DNA of 64,000 nt, from NCBI GenBank assembly GCA_034409055.1, contig DAOUMU010000508.1:7743-71742 (forward strand), given 5' to 3'. Under the pieces are notes generated by a model. That model made no database searches. It was given only the letters and a program-made list of their open reading frames with translations, and was not told the DNA's origin. The translations under genes and the position numbers were made by a program. Below, in pieces: positions 1-9,536 of this stretch (the first letter of the stretch is position 1; each line of letters begins with the position of its first letter). Source of the stretch: DAOUMU01 sp034409055. GTDB lineage: Bacteria; Chloroflexota; Anaerolineae; 4572-78; J111.

Positions 1-117
1 TTCAGAGACGATTTTTCGACGTTGCTCCTCATTATCATAGATTAAACACAAGTGATGACATTCCGGGAGGACCTCTTGGGTGAAGCCCAGGTCTATTGCC
101 TGTCCTTGGTCGTTCAT
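1..117 (-). CDS. MEDS-domain sensor protein, N-terminal fragment (runs off the window)
   Basis: An ATG at 117 is preceded by AAAGGAG seven bases upstream, and the frame stays open to the window edge (39 codons). The start of the product, with GFTQEVLPECHHLCLIY followed by an acidic NEEQ stretch, resembles the opening of MEDS (DcmR-type sensory) domains, which usually read GF...P.G.H.C..Y...EE. MEDS proteins are often kinases or regulators. It is the last member seen of the minus-strand sensory cluster, 142 bases beyond the stop of the preceding kinase, with a small inverted repeat between them. The rest of the gene is outside the window, so its output domain is unknown. Confidence 0.55.
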   Translation of the reverse strand, partial: MNDQGQAIDLGFTQEVLPECHHLCLIYDNEEQRRKIVSE

Positions 118-181
118 TTTGGATCTCCTTTCATGAATTTAAATCAATTTTCTTTGGGTCATCCTCAACCCTTTGAATATG

Positions 182-239
182 GTAGGGGCGTACCCTTGCG
201 GTCGCCCCCTACGGGGCAGGCGCAAGGCCGTGCCCCTAC
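182..239. repeat. Short GC-rich inverted repeat (REP/MITE-like)
   Basis: GTAGGGGC at 182-189 pairs with GCCCCTAC at 232-239, and the inner arms CTTGCG and CGCAAG also pair. The element lies in the 142-base gap between two minus-strand genes and would fold into a strong hairpin in RNA, so it may attenuate or end transcription there. Confidence 0.6.
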
Positions 240-259
240 TCAAAAACATTATCTGAATA

Positions 260-3200
260 TCAATAGCCTCCTTGAGTGTAGCACGGCAGCGAAAAATAGA
301 ACGTCGCGCCCTGGTTCTCCTGTCCCTCGGCCCACACTCTGCCGCCATGCCGGTTAATGATCCGGCGCACATTGGCCAGGCCAATCCCGGTGCCTTCAAA
401 TTCATCGGCCCGGTGCAGCCGTTGAAAAACGCCAAAGAGTTTATCGGCGTAGGCCATATCAAACCCCACGCCGTTATCGCGGACAAAGAAGGTGGTCTCT
501 TTTTGGCCCGCCTGGCAGCCGATTTCGATGTCCACTTGCGGACGCCCGCGGGTGAATTTCAAAGCATTGGAGAGGAGATTGGTCAACACCAGGCTCAGCA
601 TAGCCCGGTCGCCGGTGACGGTGGGTAGGGGAGCGATACGCCAGTTGATGGCCCGATCCTGCGTTTCCGGCGCAAGTTCCCGGATGATCTCCTGCACCAA
701 AACACCCAGGTCAACCCCCGTTTTGAACAGTTCGTTCCGTCCCATCCGGGAGAAGGCGAGCAGGTCGTCAATCAACTGGCCCATGCGTTTGGTCGCGTCA
801 GAGATGGTGTCCATATAGTGCCGGCTGCGGTCATCAAGGTTTGCCGCCAGCCTCTCTTGCAGCAGTTCCAGAAAGCCGTCAATGTGGCGCAGGGGCGCGC
901 GCAGGTCGTGCGAAACCGAGTAGGCAAACGCCTCCAATTCTTTATTGGCCGCTTCCAGTTGGGCCGTGCGGTCAAGGACGCGCTGTTCCAGTTTCTGATT
1001 GAGCGTGCGGATTTCTTCTTCCGCCTGCCGGCGCTGGGTGATGTCTTTGATTACCCCATCGTACCCCAGGAGCTTGCCGGAGGCATCCTTGAGCAGGATG
1101 GTTGTATCGCACACCCAGCGCACCGCGCCATCTTTGCGAATGAGGCGATGCTCGAGGGGGGGTATCTCTATCCCCGCCAAAACCTGTTGGATACGTTCCT
1201 GGACCGGTTCGCGGTCCTCCGGCGCGATCATATGAAACCAGAGATAGGGATCGGCGGCAAACTCCTCCGGCGTATACCCTGTTACCGTTTCACAAGCCTG
1301 GCTCTGGGTTGTTTCCACCGCGCGGCCGTCTTCAACCCGCACCGAATATTGATAATCGGTGAGGCCCTCGGTAATGCGCCGGTAGCGGTTTTCGCTTTCT
1401 TGCAGGTCACGATAGGCCAGCAAGGTACTCAGGCCGTCCGCCAGACGCCGGCCAATCTCCTGGAAAAGCCGCTCCTCCTCTGCTGTCCAGATACGGGCGT
1501 AAGAGCACTGATGGAGCCCGAATTGCCAGGGCTTGCCTACCTTGGGGTGAAGGGCCATTGATATGCAACATTTGAAGCCAAACTGTTCCGCCACATCCGC
1601 GGGCAGCGGATAGGGGGTCCCCGGACCGAATTTCACCGGGCCATCAGCGGCCAGCAGGAGACGGAGCGTCTCCGCAACGTCCGCGTCCATCGGCATCTCA
1701 AGCCCCAGTTCCTGGGCACCGGGATATTCCGGCTTGTTGCGTTCCATTGGAACCCGCCACGTGACCGCCTCGGGGTCACAGGGATACATCATAAACGCCC
1801 GGTCACACTCGAGGATCGAAAGCACAAGGTCAAGCACATCGCTCATCATCTGTTCAAGATCATTTGTACCCTGCATGGCTCGGTTGATTTGATCCATATA
1901 TTCAAAAAATCGAAGATGCGCCAGGCGTTCCTGTTCCGCCCGTTTGAGTTCGGTGCGGGCGCGCAGGACGGTGAGGCCGAATGCCAAATCGCCGGCCAGT
2001 TCTTCCATAAGCCGCGTTTCGTCCGGCGTAAAGGCATTGGGTTCTCTGGAATAGATATTGAGAGCGCCGAACGTGTGGGCGTTTTCATCCTTGAGGGGCA
2101 GTGCGATGCTGGAACGATAACCGCGCTGCAAGGCGGCCTCGCGCCAGGGGGCGGCCTTGGGGTCAGTCGTAAAGTCTTGGATGCAGGCGCTCTCTCCAGT
2201 GCGGATGGCGGCGCCGGTCGGCCCGCGTCCGCGTTCCGTGTCGGCCCAGGTGATGTTGGCGGCGGCGAGATACCCCTCTTCCACCCCGGCCCAGGCAACC
2301 GGACGCACGAGTTTGGCCTCATCGTGCTCGGCATAGCCCACCCAGACCATACGGTAACCGGCCTCGTCGCAAACGATGCAGCAGATGTCGTTAAGCAACG
2401 TCTGCTCATCCTCTGCCCGCATGAGAACCTGGTTACAGTCACTAATAGCCCGCAGTTCGCGATTCAGACGGTGCAGTGCTTCCTCTGCCAGCTTGCGTTC
2501 GGTAATGTCCTGTACTGTTCCTATTGAGCGGATGGGGTTATCGCCATCATAGAAAGTTTCACACTGCTCATGAACATATTTAATCCGCCCGTCAGAAAAA
2601 AGGAGGCGATGGTCGATGGCATAGGGGGTCTTGGTTGTAAGTGAATTAGTATAAGCAAAATTGACGGCTTCCCGGTCATCAGGATGAATTGTATCCAGAA
2701 ATGCTTCATAAGTGGCGCCAAATTTATCGGGGTCAATCTCGAATATCCGAAAAATTTCATCGGACCACGTAAGAACGTTGTTTATCAGGTTCAACTCCCA
2801 ACTGCCAATATGGGCGATGCGCTGGGCTTCGTTGAGCCGGCTTTCACTCATTTGCAGTTCTTCTTCGGCCCGCTTGCGCTCGGTGATGTCTTGGAGCGCA
2901 AAGACGACGCTTTCAACTTCCCCCGCTTCATTCAAGAGTGGTGCGCCATTGATAGAAAGGAAAACACGACGCCTATCGGGCCATTCAATTGCATGTTGCA
3001 CATCATAGACGGACTGCTGCGTCGTCATCACCTGTCGGAACGGGAGTTTTTCATCGGGGAAGGGATCGCTGGCGAAATCCGTGATGCGCCAAGCCAGCGC
3101 GTTGTAAGTGCGCTGAGTGATTTCGTCTTTACTCAAACCCAACACCTGCTCGGCTTGAGAATTGGCAAACGTCACTTGTCCCTCGCGATTGACCACGGTG

Positions 3201-3799
3201 ATACCCACGGGGCTGGTGTCCATGATGTTGGCGATCAACGCGCGTTCGCGTTTCAGCGCCGCCTCCACGCGTCTGCGCTCCGCGATCTCTGCCTGCAATT
3301 CCTGGTTGGCCTGGGTGAGCGCCGCCGTTCGTTCCTCTACCCGCCTTTCCAGGCTCTCCTTCGCCTCCTCAAGCCGTCGGGTTAGATCGCGCAGGCGCAG
3401 GTGCGCGACGACCCGCGCCAAAACCTCCTCCTGTTGAAAGGGCTTGGTGATGTAATCCACGCCGCCCACCTCAAAACCCCTGACCTTGTCTTCCGTCTTG
3501 GTCACGATCGTCATAAAGATGACAGGTATCTCCCGGGTCCGCTCGTCCGCTTTCAAGCGGCGGCAGGTCTCAAAGCCATCTATGCCCGGCAGCCGCACAT
3601 CCAACAAAATCAGGTTGGGTTGAGCCAGCCGGGCCAGTTCAAGCCCGGTTTCGCCGGTTTGGGCGACCTTGATCTGAAAACCATAGCCGGCCAGATAATC
3701 TGTCACCGTGGCCAGGTTGGCCGGTTCATCATCCACAATCAATAGGGTGCAGGATTGAGGGTCAATGCTGCCTATAGGGTTTGTCTCAACCGTCATCAT
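260..3799 (-). CDS. Receiver-PAS-GAF sensor histidine kinase
   Basis: Cytoplasmic kinase of about 1179 residues with no membrane segment. Order of domains: receiver (about 15-135, phosphoacceptor Asp67 in LILLDVRLP, Lys in DYITKPF), a coiled coil, two PAS/PAC units, two GAF domains (about 450-810), a third PAS, HisKA (SVSHDLRAP) and HATPase_c (N box NLLSNALKFT, DNGVGFD, GTGIGLANV). The ATG at 3799 is chosen because GAGGAG lies seven bases upstream; the frame extends five codons further without a ribosome site. It overlaps the end of the upstream hybrid kinase, so the two are translationally coupled. The receiver can plausibly accept phosphate from that partner, but no DNA-binding output domain is present. 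Confidence 0.9.
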   Translation of the reverse strand: MMTVETNPIGSIDPQSCTLLIVDDEPANLATVTDYLAGYGFQIKVAQTGETGLELARLAQPNLILLDVRLPGIDGFETCRRLKADERTREIPVIFMTIVTKTEDKVRGFEVGGVDYITKPFQQEEVLARVVAHLRLRDLTRRLEEAKESLERRVEERTAALTQANQELQAEIAERRRVEAALKRERALIANIMDTSPVGITVVNREGQVTFANSQAEQVLGLSKDEITQRTYNALAWRITDFASDPFPDEKLPFRQVMTTQQSVYDVQHAIEWPDRRRVFLSINGAPLLNEAGEVESVVFALQDITERKRAEEELQMSESRLNEAQRIAHIGSWELNLINNVLTWSDEIFRIFEIDPDKFGATYEAFLDTIHPDDREAVNFAYTNSLTTKTPYAIDHRLLFSDGRIKYVHEQCETFYDGDNPIRSIGTVQDITERKLAEEALHRLNRELRAISDCNQVLMRAEDEQTLLNDICCIVCDEAGYRMVWVGYAEHDEAKLVRPVAWAGVEEGYLAAANITWADTERGRGPTGAAIRTGESACIQDFTTDPKAAPWREAALQRGYRSSIALPLKDENAHTFGALNIYSREPNAFTPDETRLMEELAGDLAFGLTVLRARTELKRAEQERLAHLRFFEYMDQINRAMQGTNDLEQMMSDVLDLVLSILECDRAFMMYPCDPEAVTWRVPMERNKPEYPGAQELGLEMPMDADVAETLRLLLAADGPVKFGPGTPYPLPADVAEQFGFKCCISMALHPKVGKPWQFGLHQCSYARIWTAEEERLFQEIGRRLADGLSTLLAYRDLQESENRYRRITEGLTDYQYSVRVEDGRAVETTQSQACETVTGYTPEEFAADPYLWFHMIAPEDREPVQERIQQVLAGIEIPPLEHRLIRKDGAVRWVCDTTILLKDASGKLLGYDGVIKDITQRRQAEEEIRTLNQKLEQRVLDRTAQLEAANKELEAFAYSVSHDLRAPLRHIDGFLELLQERLAANLDDRSRHYMDTISDATKRMGQLIDDLLAFSRMGRNELFKTGVDLGVLVQEIIRELAPETQDRAINWRIAPLPTVTGDRAMLSLVLTNLLSNALKFTRGRPQVDIEIGCQAGQKETTFFVRDNGVGFDMAYADKLFGVFQRLHRADEFEGTGIGLANVRRIINRHGGRVWAEGQENQGATFYFSLPCYTQGGY

Positions 3800-6700
3800 C
3801 TTGCTTCTCCTCAAGGAATTGCTTTACAAAAGCCTTGATCTGTTCGATTTCAAAACCTTTGGCCAATGCTTGCAGTTTGCGCGCAAAGGGGATATAGGCG
3901 GCGTCCATCTCTTCGAGGCGCAGCGCCTGTTGCTGAATTTCCAAAATCTCTCCCTGCCGGGCCAGTTCATACAACGCGGTCAACGTCTCCGGGGGCGGGG
4001 GGAGTAAAGGCGCTGCGCCGGCGGCAGGCTCTTTCGGTTCAGCATACACCCAGGTGAGTTTGAGGCGCGTTTCCAGCAAATCCAACAGTTTGTCCATGTT
4101 GACCGGCTTGGGCAGAAAGGCATCACAACCGGCCACCCGGCTCTTTTCTGCATCCGCCTCAAGCACGCTGGCCGAGACGGCAATGATGAATACGCCCTCA
4201 AACGCCGGCTGCTGTCGAATCTCCTTGACTGCCTCAAAGCCGGTCTTGACCGGCATCACCAGGTCCATCAAGATCACGTCGGGCCGCCACGCTTGCGCTG
4301 TTGCCACCGCCTGTTGTCCATCCTCGGCGGTATGCACTTCAAAGCCCAGGGGAGCCAGCATGTCGGCCAGCAGCATGCGGTTGTACGCTTTGTCGTCGAC
4401 CACCAGCACGCGCCGCCGTGACCCCTCGTAACCAACGATTTCACGGGCAGCGGGAGGCCGCTCCGGCTCGATAGGCTCTGTTACCGGCAGGGCCACCTCA
4501 AACCAAAAGGTGCTGCCGTGTCCTGGCTCACTTTTAACTTGCAACTGGCTGCCCATCAGTTGCATAATCTGCCGGCTGATGGCCAGGCCCAGCCCGGTGC
4601 CTTCCGCCTGCCGGTCGGCCTCGCTCACCTGTTCAAAGGGTTGAAAGATGCGCTCCAATTGGTCGGCGGCAATGCCGGGGCCGGTGTCTTCCACCTCAAA
4701 ACGGAGTAAGGATTCAGTGGGTTGCTCGCTTCCCTTACTTTCTCCTCCTTCGTACTTCATACTTTCTACCCGCAGGGCCACGTGACCAGCGTCGGTAAAC
4801 TTGACCGCATTGCCCAGCAGGTTGAGCAACACCTGGCGCAGGCGCTTTTCGTCGGCCAGCACAGCAGCGGGCAAGGGGGAGAGCGCTTCATAGGTCAGGG
4901 TGAGGTCTTTGGCTTCGGCCCGGGCGCGGATGATGCCAATAATCTCGCGCAGAAACGTGGACAGATGGATGGGGGCGGGATTGAGTTCCAGGTTGCCGGC
5001 CTCGATTTTAGCCAGGTCGAGCACGTCGTTAATCAGGGTGAGCAGGTGCTCGCCGCTGTGCTGGATAATGTCCAGACCGTCGACCAGGGGGCCGGTGTAG
5101 CCGCTGCGCCGCTTGAGGATGTCGGCATAGCCCAAGATGGCGTTGAGCGGGGTGCGCAGTTCGTGGCTCATGTTGGCCAGGAAGGCGCTTTTGGCCTGGT
5201 TGGCGACCTCGGCTTTTTCTTTGGCGATTTGCAGTTCGTGGGTTCGTTCGGCGACTTGCAGCTCAAGTTCCTCGGTTCGCCGGCGCAGGCTCCTCACGCG
5301 ATAACTATACCCGGCGGCGAGCAGGCCCACTACCGCCAGTCCGGCCAGGCTTCTGAACCACCACGTTTGCCACCAGGGCGGCGTGATCGTAATACTAAGT
5401 GAAACCCCCTCTTCGTTCCAGATTCCGTCATTATTGGAGGCTTTCACGCGAAAAGTATAGTCGCCGGGGTCAAGATTGGTGTAGGTGGCAAAACGACGCT
5501 TGGCGTCCGTGTACTGCCACTCTTGATCGAACCCTTCCAGCTTATAAGCATAGCGGTTTTTCTGCGGGACGGTGTAGTTCAGCGCCGCGAACTGAAAGCG
5601 AAAGACCGATTGGTCGTAGCGGAGGGTGATGCCTGGCGCGACATTGATGGCTTGTTGGAGCGGCGATTCCTTGCCTCCGATTTCAACCGGTTTGTTGAAC
5701 AGGTCAAAATCGGTGAGCACCACCGGCGGCGGGGTTGGATTATCTACCAGCCTGTCGGGATAGAAGGCATTGAACCCGTTGACGCCGCCAAAAAACAGTT
5801 GCCCATCGGTTGCTTTGGCGCGGGAGGCGATGGAGAATTCGTTGCTTTGGAGTCCATCGAGCACATTATAGTTGCGGAAGGTTTCAGTCTTAGGATCGAA
5901 CCTGGAGAGGCCAGCCACCGTACTGAGCCACACGTAGCCCTGCGCGTCTCCCAGGACCCCCACCACAGAATTGCTCGCCAGGCCATCCTTTTCGGTATAG
6001 TGATGGGTAAACGCGCTGGCTGCCGGATCGAAACGGAACAGCCCGGTGGGCGAGGCGACCCACATCACCGCACCGTCGAAATAGATATCCTGCGTCCAGT
6101 TCACGGCCTGGCTGCCCGGTTGGGTCGGGTCCAGGAGATAGGTGGTAAACTGCTGCGTCTTCGTATCAAACCGGACCAGCCCCATAGAAGCGGTGACGAT
6201 CCAGAGCATACCACGTTGATCGAGCAGCACGGGAAACACGTAAGCATCCAGGAGGCCGGCGGGGTTCACCGGATCCGGGGGGAAATGGGTAAAGTGCTGC
6301 CCGTCAAAATAATCGATCCCCTTCCCGTGTACCCCAATCCACAGCCCCCCCTTGGCGTCTGGAACGATATTGGAGATATTGTCAATCGCCAAGCTGTCGG
6401 GATTCTGCGGATCATGGCGAAAATGGGTGAAGCGCTCCCCATCAAGGCGGCTCAGGCCGCCGCCGTAAGTTCCCGTCCACACCGCCCCATGGGCATCCTG
6501 GGCCACCATCCGCTGTGGGCCGGTGTTGAGGCTGCCGGGATCATGGGGGTCGTTGACGTAGTGGGTGAAGGTCTGCCCATCAAAACGATCCAGGCTGCCT
6601 TCCGTGCCGATCCACAGCTCGCCCGCGGAACCGATAAAGAGCGACGTGGCGGCCTTGTCGCCCAGGCTGTTGGGATTTTGGGGATTGTGGCGATAGGTGG

Positions 6701-7859
6701 TGAATTTGGCCGCCTCACCCGCCAACCGATCGGCCCCGGTAGATCGTGTGCCAATCCACAGTGCGCCGGAGGCATCCTCGTAGAACCCGCTACCATTGAT
6801 GACATTGCTGCTCAGGCTGTCGGGATTATTAGGGTCATTCAGATATCGGGTAAATGTCCCGCGCTCGCGATCCATCAGATTCAAGCCATTGTTGGTTGTC
6901 ACCCAGAAGCGGCCCGCCTGGTCTTCATACGTCTGCACCACAAAATCATCGCTCAGGCTGGCAGGATTCTGGGGGTCATGGAGATATCGAATAAACGTGT
7001 GAGTGTGGGGATCAAAGCGATTCAATCCGCCCTCCGTGGAAAGCCACAGGCTGCCGGTCCGATCCTGAAAGATGTGCCCCACGGTATTGTGGCTCAGACT
7101 GGCAGGATCATTGGGATCGTTGGCATACCGGGTAAAGCGGCCGGTTGAGCGATCAAGCACGCTCACGCCCTCACCCAGTGTGCCTACCCAGAGCAAGCCG
7201 GTTGTTTTGTCCGGACTGATGGACAAAACAGAGGCCTCACCGAAACTGGTGGGGTCATTCGGATCAGACCTGTAGGTGAAAAACGTGCCGCTGGCCCGAT
7301 CGAAACGACTCAGCCCGCCGCCAAGGGTCCCCACCCACAGCATGCCGGATTCGTCCTCATAAAAGGCCTTAACATTATCATGAGGCAAGCTGGCGGGATC
7401 ATCCGCATCATGCCAATAGTGAACAAAGGAATCCGTTTCCCGATCATACCGGTCTACGCCCCCGCCAGCTGTTCCCACCCATAAGTCACCGCTGCGATCA
7501 ACGTGGAGCGCCCAGACAGCATTGGTGCTGAGGCTGCGTTCATCCTGGGGGTCGTGCTTGTAGACCTTAAAGGTGTACCCATCGTAGCGATTCAGCCCGC
7601 CCAGCCACGTGCCAAACCACATGAATCCTTGCTGATCCTGGACGATTGTCCGTACGTCAGAGTGCGAGAGGCCATCGGCAATGGAGAGATGGGTGAACTT
7701 GAGGTTTTGCCTGGCGGGCAGCGGTGGAACCGCCTCCCCATCACTGCCCTGGGACTGAACAGGCGGCGGCGTGGAGCAAAGGAACACCAGCGCCAGGAGC
7801 ACTGGGGCAATGATGATGTTCAAATATGTCTGCCAGAAAATTTGTTTAAGTGTGACCAT
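3786..7859 (-). CDS. Two-component-propeller (Reg_prop/Y_Y_Y) hybrid histidine kinase
   Basis: One-component-like hybrid sensor of 1357 residues. An N-terminal hydrophobic segment is followed by about 12-14 Reg_prop propeller repeats (about 55-640, with recurring WVGT/WIGT and DG.TF.HY phrases), a Y_Y_Y domain (about 735-815, YAYKLEGFDQEW), one membrane segment (about 829-848), HisKA (NMSHELRTP, about 896), HATPase_c, a C-terminal receiver (Asp in ILMDLVMP, about 1198) and an 80-residue helical tail. This is the HTCS-like architecture known for polysaccharide sensing in Bacteroidetes, but it lacks an AraC output domain, so the ligand is unknown. A short divergent stretch encoding KYEGGESKG in the ATPase domain falls where the paralogue at 9537-12458 carries a heptamer insertion. 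Confidence 0.92.
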   Translation of the reverse strand: MVTLKQIFWQTYLNIIIAPVLLALVFLCSTPPPVQSQGSDGEAVPPLPARQNLKFTHLSIADGLSHSDVRTIVQDQQGFMWFGTWLGGLNRYDGYTFKVYKHDPQDERSLSTNAVWALHVDRSGDLWVGTAGGGVDRYDRETDSFVHYWHDADDPASLPHDNVKAFYEDESGMLWVGTLGGGLSRFDRASGTFFTYRSDPNDPTSFGEASVLSISPDKTTGLLWVGTLGEGVSVLDRSTGRFTRYANDPNDPASLSHNTVGHIFQDRTGSLWLSTEGGLNRFDPHTHTFIRYLHDPQNPASLSDDFVVQTYEDQAGRFWVTTNNGLNLMDRERGTFTRYLNDPNNPDSLSSNVINGSGFYEDASGALWIGTRSTGADRLAGEAAKFTTYRHNPQNPNSLGDKAATSLFIGSAGELWIGTEGSLDRFDGQTFTHYVNDPHDPGSLNTGPQRMVAQDAHGAVWTGTYGGGLSRLDGERFTHFRHDPQNPDSLAIDNISNIVPDAKGGLWIGVHGKGIDYFDGQHFTHFPPDPVNPAGLLDAYVFPVLLDQRGMLWIVTASMGLVRFDTKTQQFTTYLLDPTQPGSQAVNWTQDIYFDGAVMWVASPTGLFRFDPAASAFTHHYTEKDGLASNSVVGVLGDAQGYVWLSTVAGLSRFDPKTETFRNYNVLDGLQSNEFSIASRAKATDGQLFFGGVNGFNAFYPDRLVDNPTPPPVVLTDFDLFNKPVEIGGKESPLQQAINVAPGITLRYDQSVFRFQFAALNYTVPQKNRYAYKLEGFDQEWQYTDAKRRFATYTNLDPGDYTFRVKASNNDGIWNEEGVSLSITITPPWWQTWWFRSLAGLAVVGLLAAGYSYRVRSLRRRTEELELQVAERTHELQIAKEKAEVANQAKSAFLANMSHELRTPLNAILGYADILKRRSGYTGPLVDGLDIIQHSGEHLLTLINDVLDLAKIEAGNLELNPAPIHLSTFLREIIGIIRARAEAKDLTLTYEALSPLPAAVLADEKRLRQVLLNLLGNAVKFTDAGHVALRVESMKYEGGESKGSEQPTESLLRFEVEDTGPGIAADQLERIFQPFEQVSEADRQAEGTGLGLAISRQIMQLMGSQLQVKSEPGHGSTFWFEVALPVTEPIEPERPPAAREIVGYEGSRRRVLVVDDKAYNRMLLADMLAPLGFEVHTAEDGQQAVATAQAWRPDVILMDLVMPVKTGFEAVKEIRQQPAFEGVFIIAVSASVLEADAEKSRVAGCDAFLPKPVNMDKLLDLLETRLKLTWVYAEPKEPAAGAAPLLPPPPETLTALYELARQGEILEIQQQALRLEEMDAAYIPFARKLQALAKGFEIEQIKAFVKQFLEEKQDDDG

Positions 7860-7861
7860 AG

Positions 7862-9535
7862 TTATCCTCCTTGAATAGTCTGGGGCAATGAAAAGTAAAA
7901 GGTGGCTCCTTGGTTAACCTGTCCTTCGGCCCACACTCTGCCGCCGTGCCGGGTGATGATCCGGCGCACATTGGCCAGACCAATGCCGGTGCCTTCAAAT
8001 TCGTCGGCGTGGTGCAGGCGTTGAAAAACGCCAAAGAGTTTATCGGCGTAGGCCATATCAAAGCCTACCCCGTTGTCGCGGATAAAGACGACAGTCTCTT
8101 TTTCGCCCGCCTGGCAGCCGATTTCGATGTCCACTTGCGGACGCCCTTGCGTGAATTTGAGGGCATTCGAGATGAGATTGACCAGCGCAATATGCAACAT
8201 AGACCGGTCGCCGGTGACGGTGGGCAGGTCGGCAATGCGCCAGCGGATGGTTCGGCCTTGTATTTCCGGCTCAAATTCCCGGATGATCTCCTGTACCAGA
8301 GCGTCCAGGTCAACCGGTCTTTTGGACAGTTCATAACGCCCCATCCGAGAGAAAGAAAGCAGGTCGTCAATCAACGCGCCCATCCGCCTGGCCGAGTCGG
8401 CGATGCTGGTCATATAGTGCTGGCTGTGTTCGTCGAGCACCCCGACTATTCTCCTTTGCAGCAGTTCCAAAAAACCGTCAATGTGGCGCAGGGGCGCGCG
8501 CAGGTCGTGCGAGATCGAGTAGGCGAACGCCTCTAATTCTTTATTCGTCGCCTCCAGTTGGGCCGTGCGGTCAAGGACGCGCTGTTCGAGTTCCTGGTTG
8601 AGCCGGCGGATTTCTTCTTCCGCCTGCTTGCGCTCGGTGATGTCCATAAGAGTACCGACGACCTTGATAATCCGCCCATCTTCACGCACGGCGGCAGCGG
8701 TGGTTCGAATCCATTTCCGACAGCCATCGGCGGAGGTAAAGGGGAACTCTAGATCATAGCCGTCCCCCTGTTGCGCGCAGCGCTGAAACGCCGCGGAAAT
8801 GATGGGACGATCGTTTGGATCATAACAGGTCAGGCTGCGGTCAATATAGTCGGATGTCCCCGGTACGGAAGCCTGTGGCTCGAAGCCATGAATGCGGTAG
8901 GTTTCTTCGGTCCAGAAGGTGGTCTGGCGTTCGACATCCCAGTCCCACCCGCCGATTTTGGCCAGCCGCTGCGTTGCATTCAGCAGCGTTTCACTTCGCC
9001 GCAGCGCCTCCTCCGCGCGCTTGCGTTCGGCAAGCTCGATTTCCAACTGCGCATTGGCGGCGCGTAATTCGGTGGTGCGCGCCGCGACTTGTTGCTCCAG
9101 GCCGGCATTCACCGCCTGCAATTCCTGTCGCAGTTGGGAGAGCGTCAGATGCGTGGTGACGCGGGCCAGCACCTCTTCGCGCTGAAAGGGCTTGGTGATG
9201 TAATCCACGCCGCCCACCTCAAAGCCTTTGACCTTGTCCTCTACGCGGGTCATAATCGTCATAAAGATGACAGGTATCTCCCGGGTTCGTTCATCCGCTT
9301 TCAAGCGGCGGCAGGTCTCAAAGCCATCTATGCCCGGCAACCGCACGTCCAACAAGATCAGGTCGGGCCGATCTTGTTGAGCCAGACTCAACCCCGCTTC
9401 ACCCTCCCGGGCGACCATTATTTGAAAACCGTGACCCGCCAAATAGTCTGTCACCACCGACAGATTAGCCGGGTTGTCGTCTACGACCAAGATGGTGTGG
9501 TTTTGGGCGTCAACAGAATCCCCCGTTTTTTTCAT
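7862..9535 (-). CDS. Receiver-PAS sensor histidine kinase
   Basis: A compact cytoplasmic kinase of 557 residues: receiver (LILLDVRLP, DYITKPF), coiled coil, one PAS/PAC unit (about 215-320), HisKA (SISHDLRAP) and HATPase_c. The ATG at 9535 is preceded by GGAGGA five bases upstream and lies one base after the stop of the upstream hybrid kinase; the longer frame back to 9622 has no ribosome site and would only re-read that gene. The receiver and kinase blocks closely resemble those of the gene at 260-3799, and each follows a hybrid kinase, so the two pairs look like duplicates of one module. Its likely role is a second relay step; the final output is not in the window. Confidence 0.9.
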   Translation of the reverse strand: MKKTGDSVDAQNHTILVVDDNPANLSVVTDYLAGHGFQIMVAREGEAGLSLAQQDRPDLILLDVRLPGIDGFETCRRLKADERTREIPVIFMTIMTRVEDKVKGFEVGGVDYITKPFQREEVLARVTTHLTLSQLRQELQAVNAGLEQQVAARTTELRAANAQLEIELAERKRAEEALRRSETLLNATQRLAKIGGWDWDVERQTTFWTEETYRIHGFEPQASVPGTSDYIDRSLTCYDPNDRPIISAAFQRCAQQGDGYDLEFPFTSADGCRKWIRTTAAAVREDGRIIKVVGTLMDITERKQAEEEIRRLNQELEQRVLDRTAQLEATNKELEAFAYSISHDLRAPLRHIDGFLELLQRRIVGVLDEHSQHYMTSIADSARRMGALIDDLLSFSRMGRYELSKRPVDLDALVQEIIREFEPEIQGRTIRWRIADLPTVTGDRSMLHIALVNLISNALKFTQGRPQVDIEIGCQAGEKETVVFIRDNGVGFDMAYADKLFGVFQRLHHADEFEGTGIGLANVRRIITRHGGRVWAEGQVNQGATFYFSLPQTIQGG

Positions 9536-9536
9536 G

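Noticed and set aside
818..1561. 247-codon plus-strand frame inside the receiver-PAS-GAF kinase
   Set aside because: Shadow of a gene whose GAF, PAS and kinase domains are unambiguous on the other strand.
5523..7148. 541-codon open frame opposite the two-component propeller gene
   Set aside because: It is the antisense of repeated propeller codons, with no ribosome site or recognisable fold; the minus-strand gene has clear domains.
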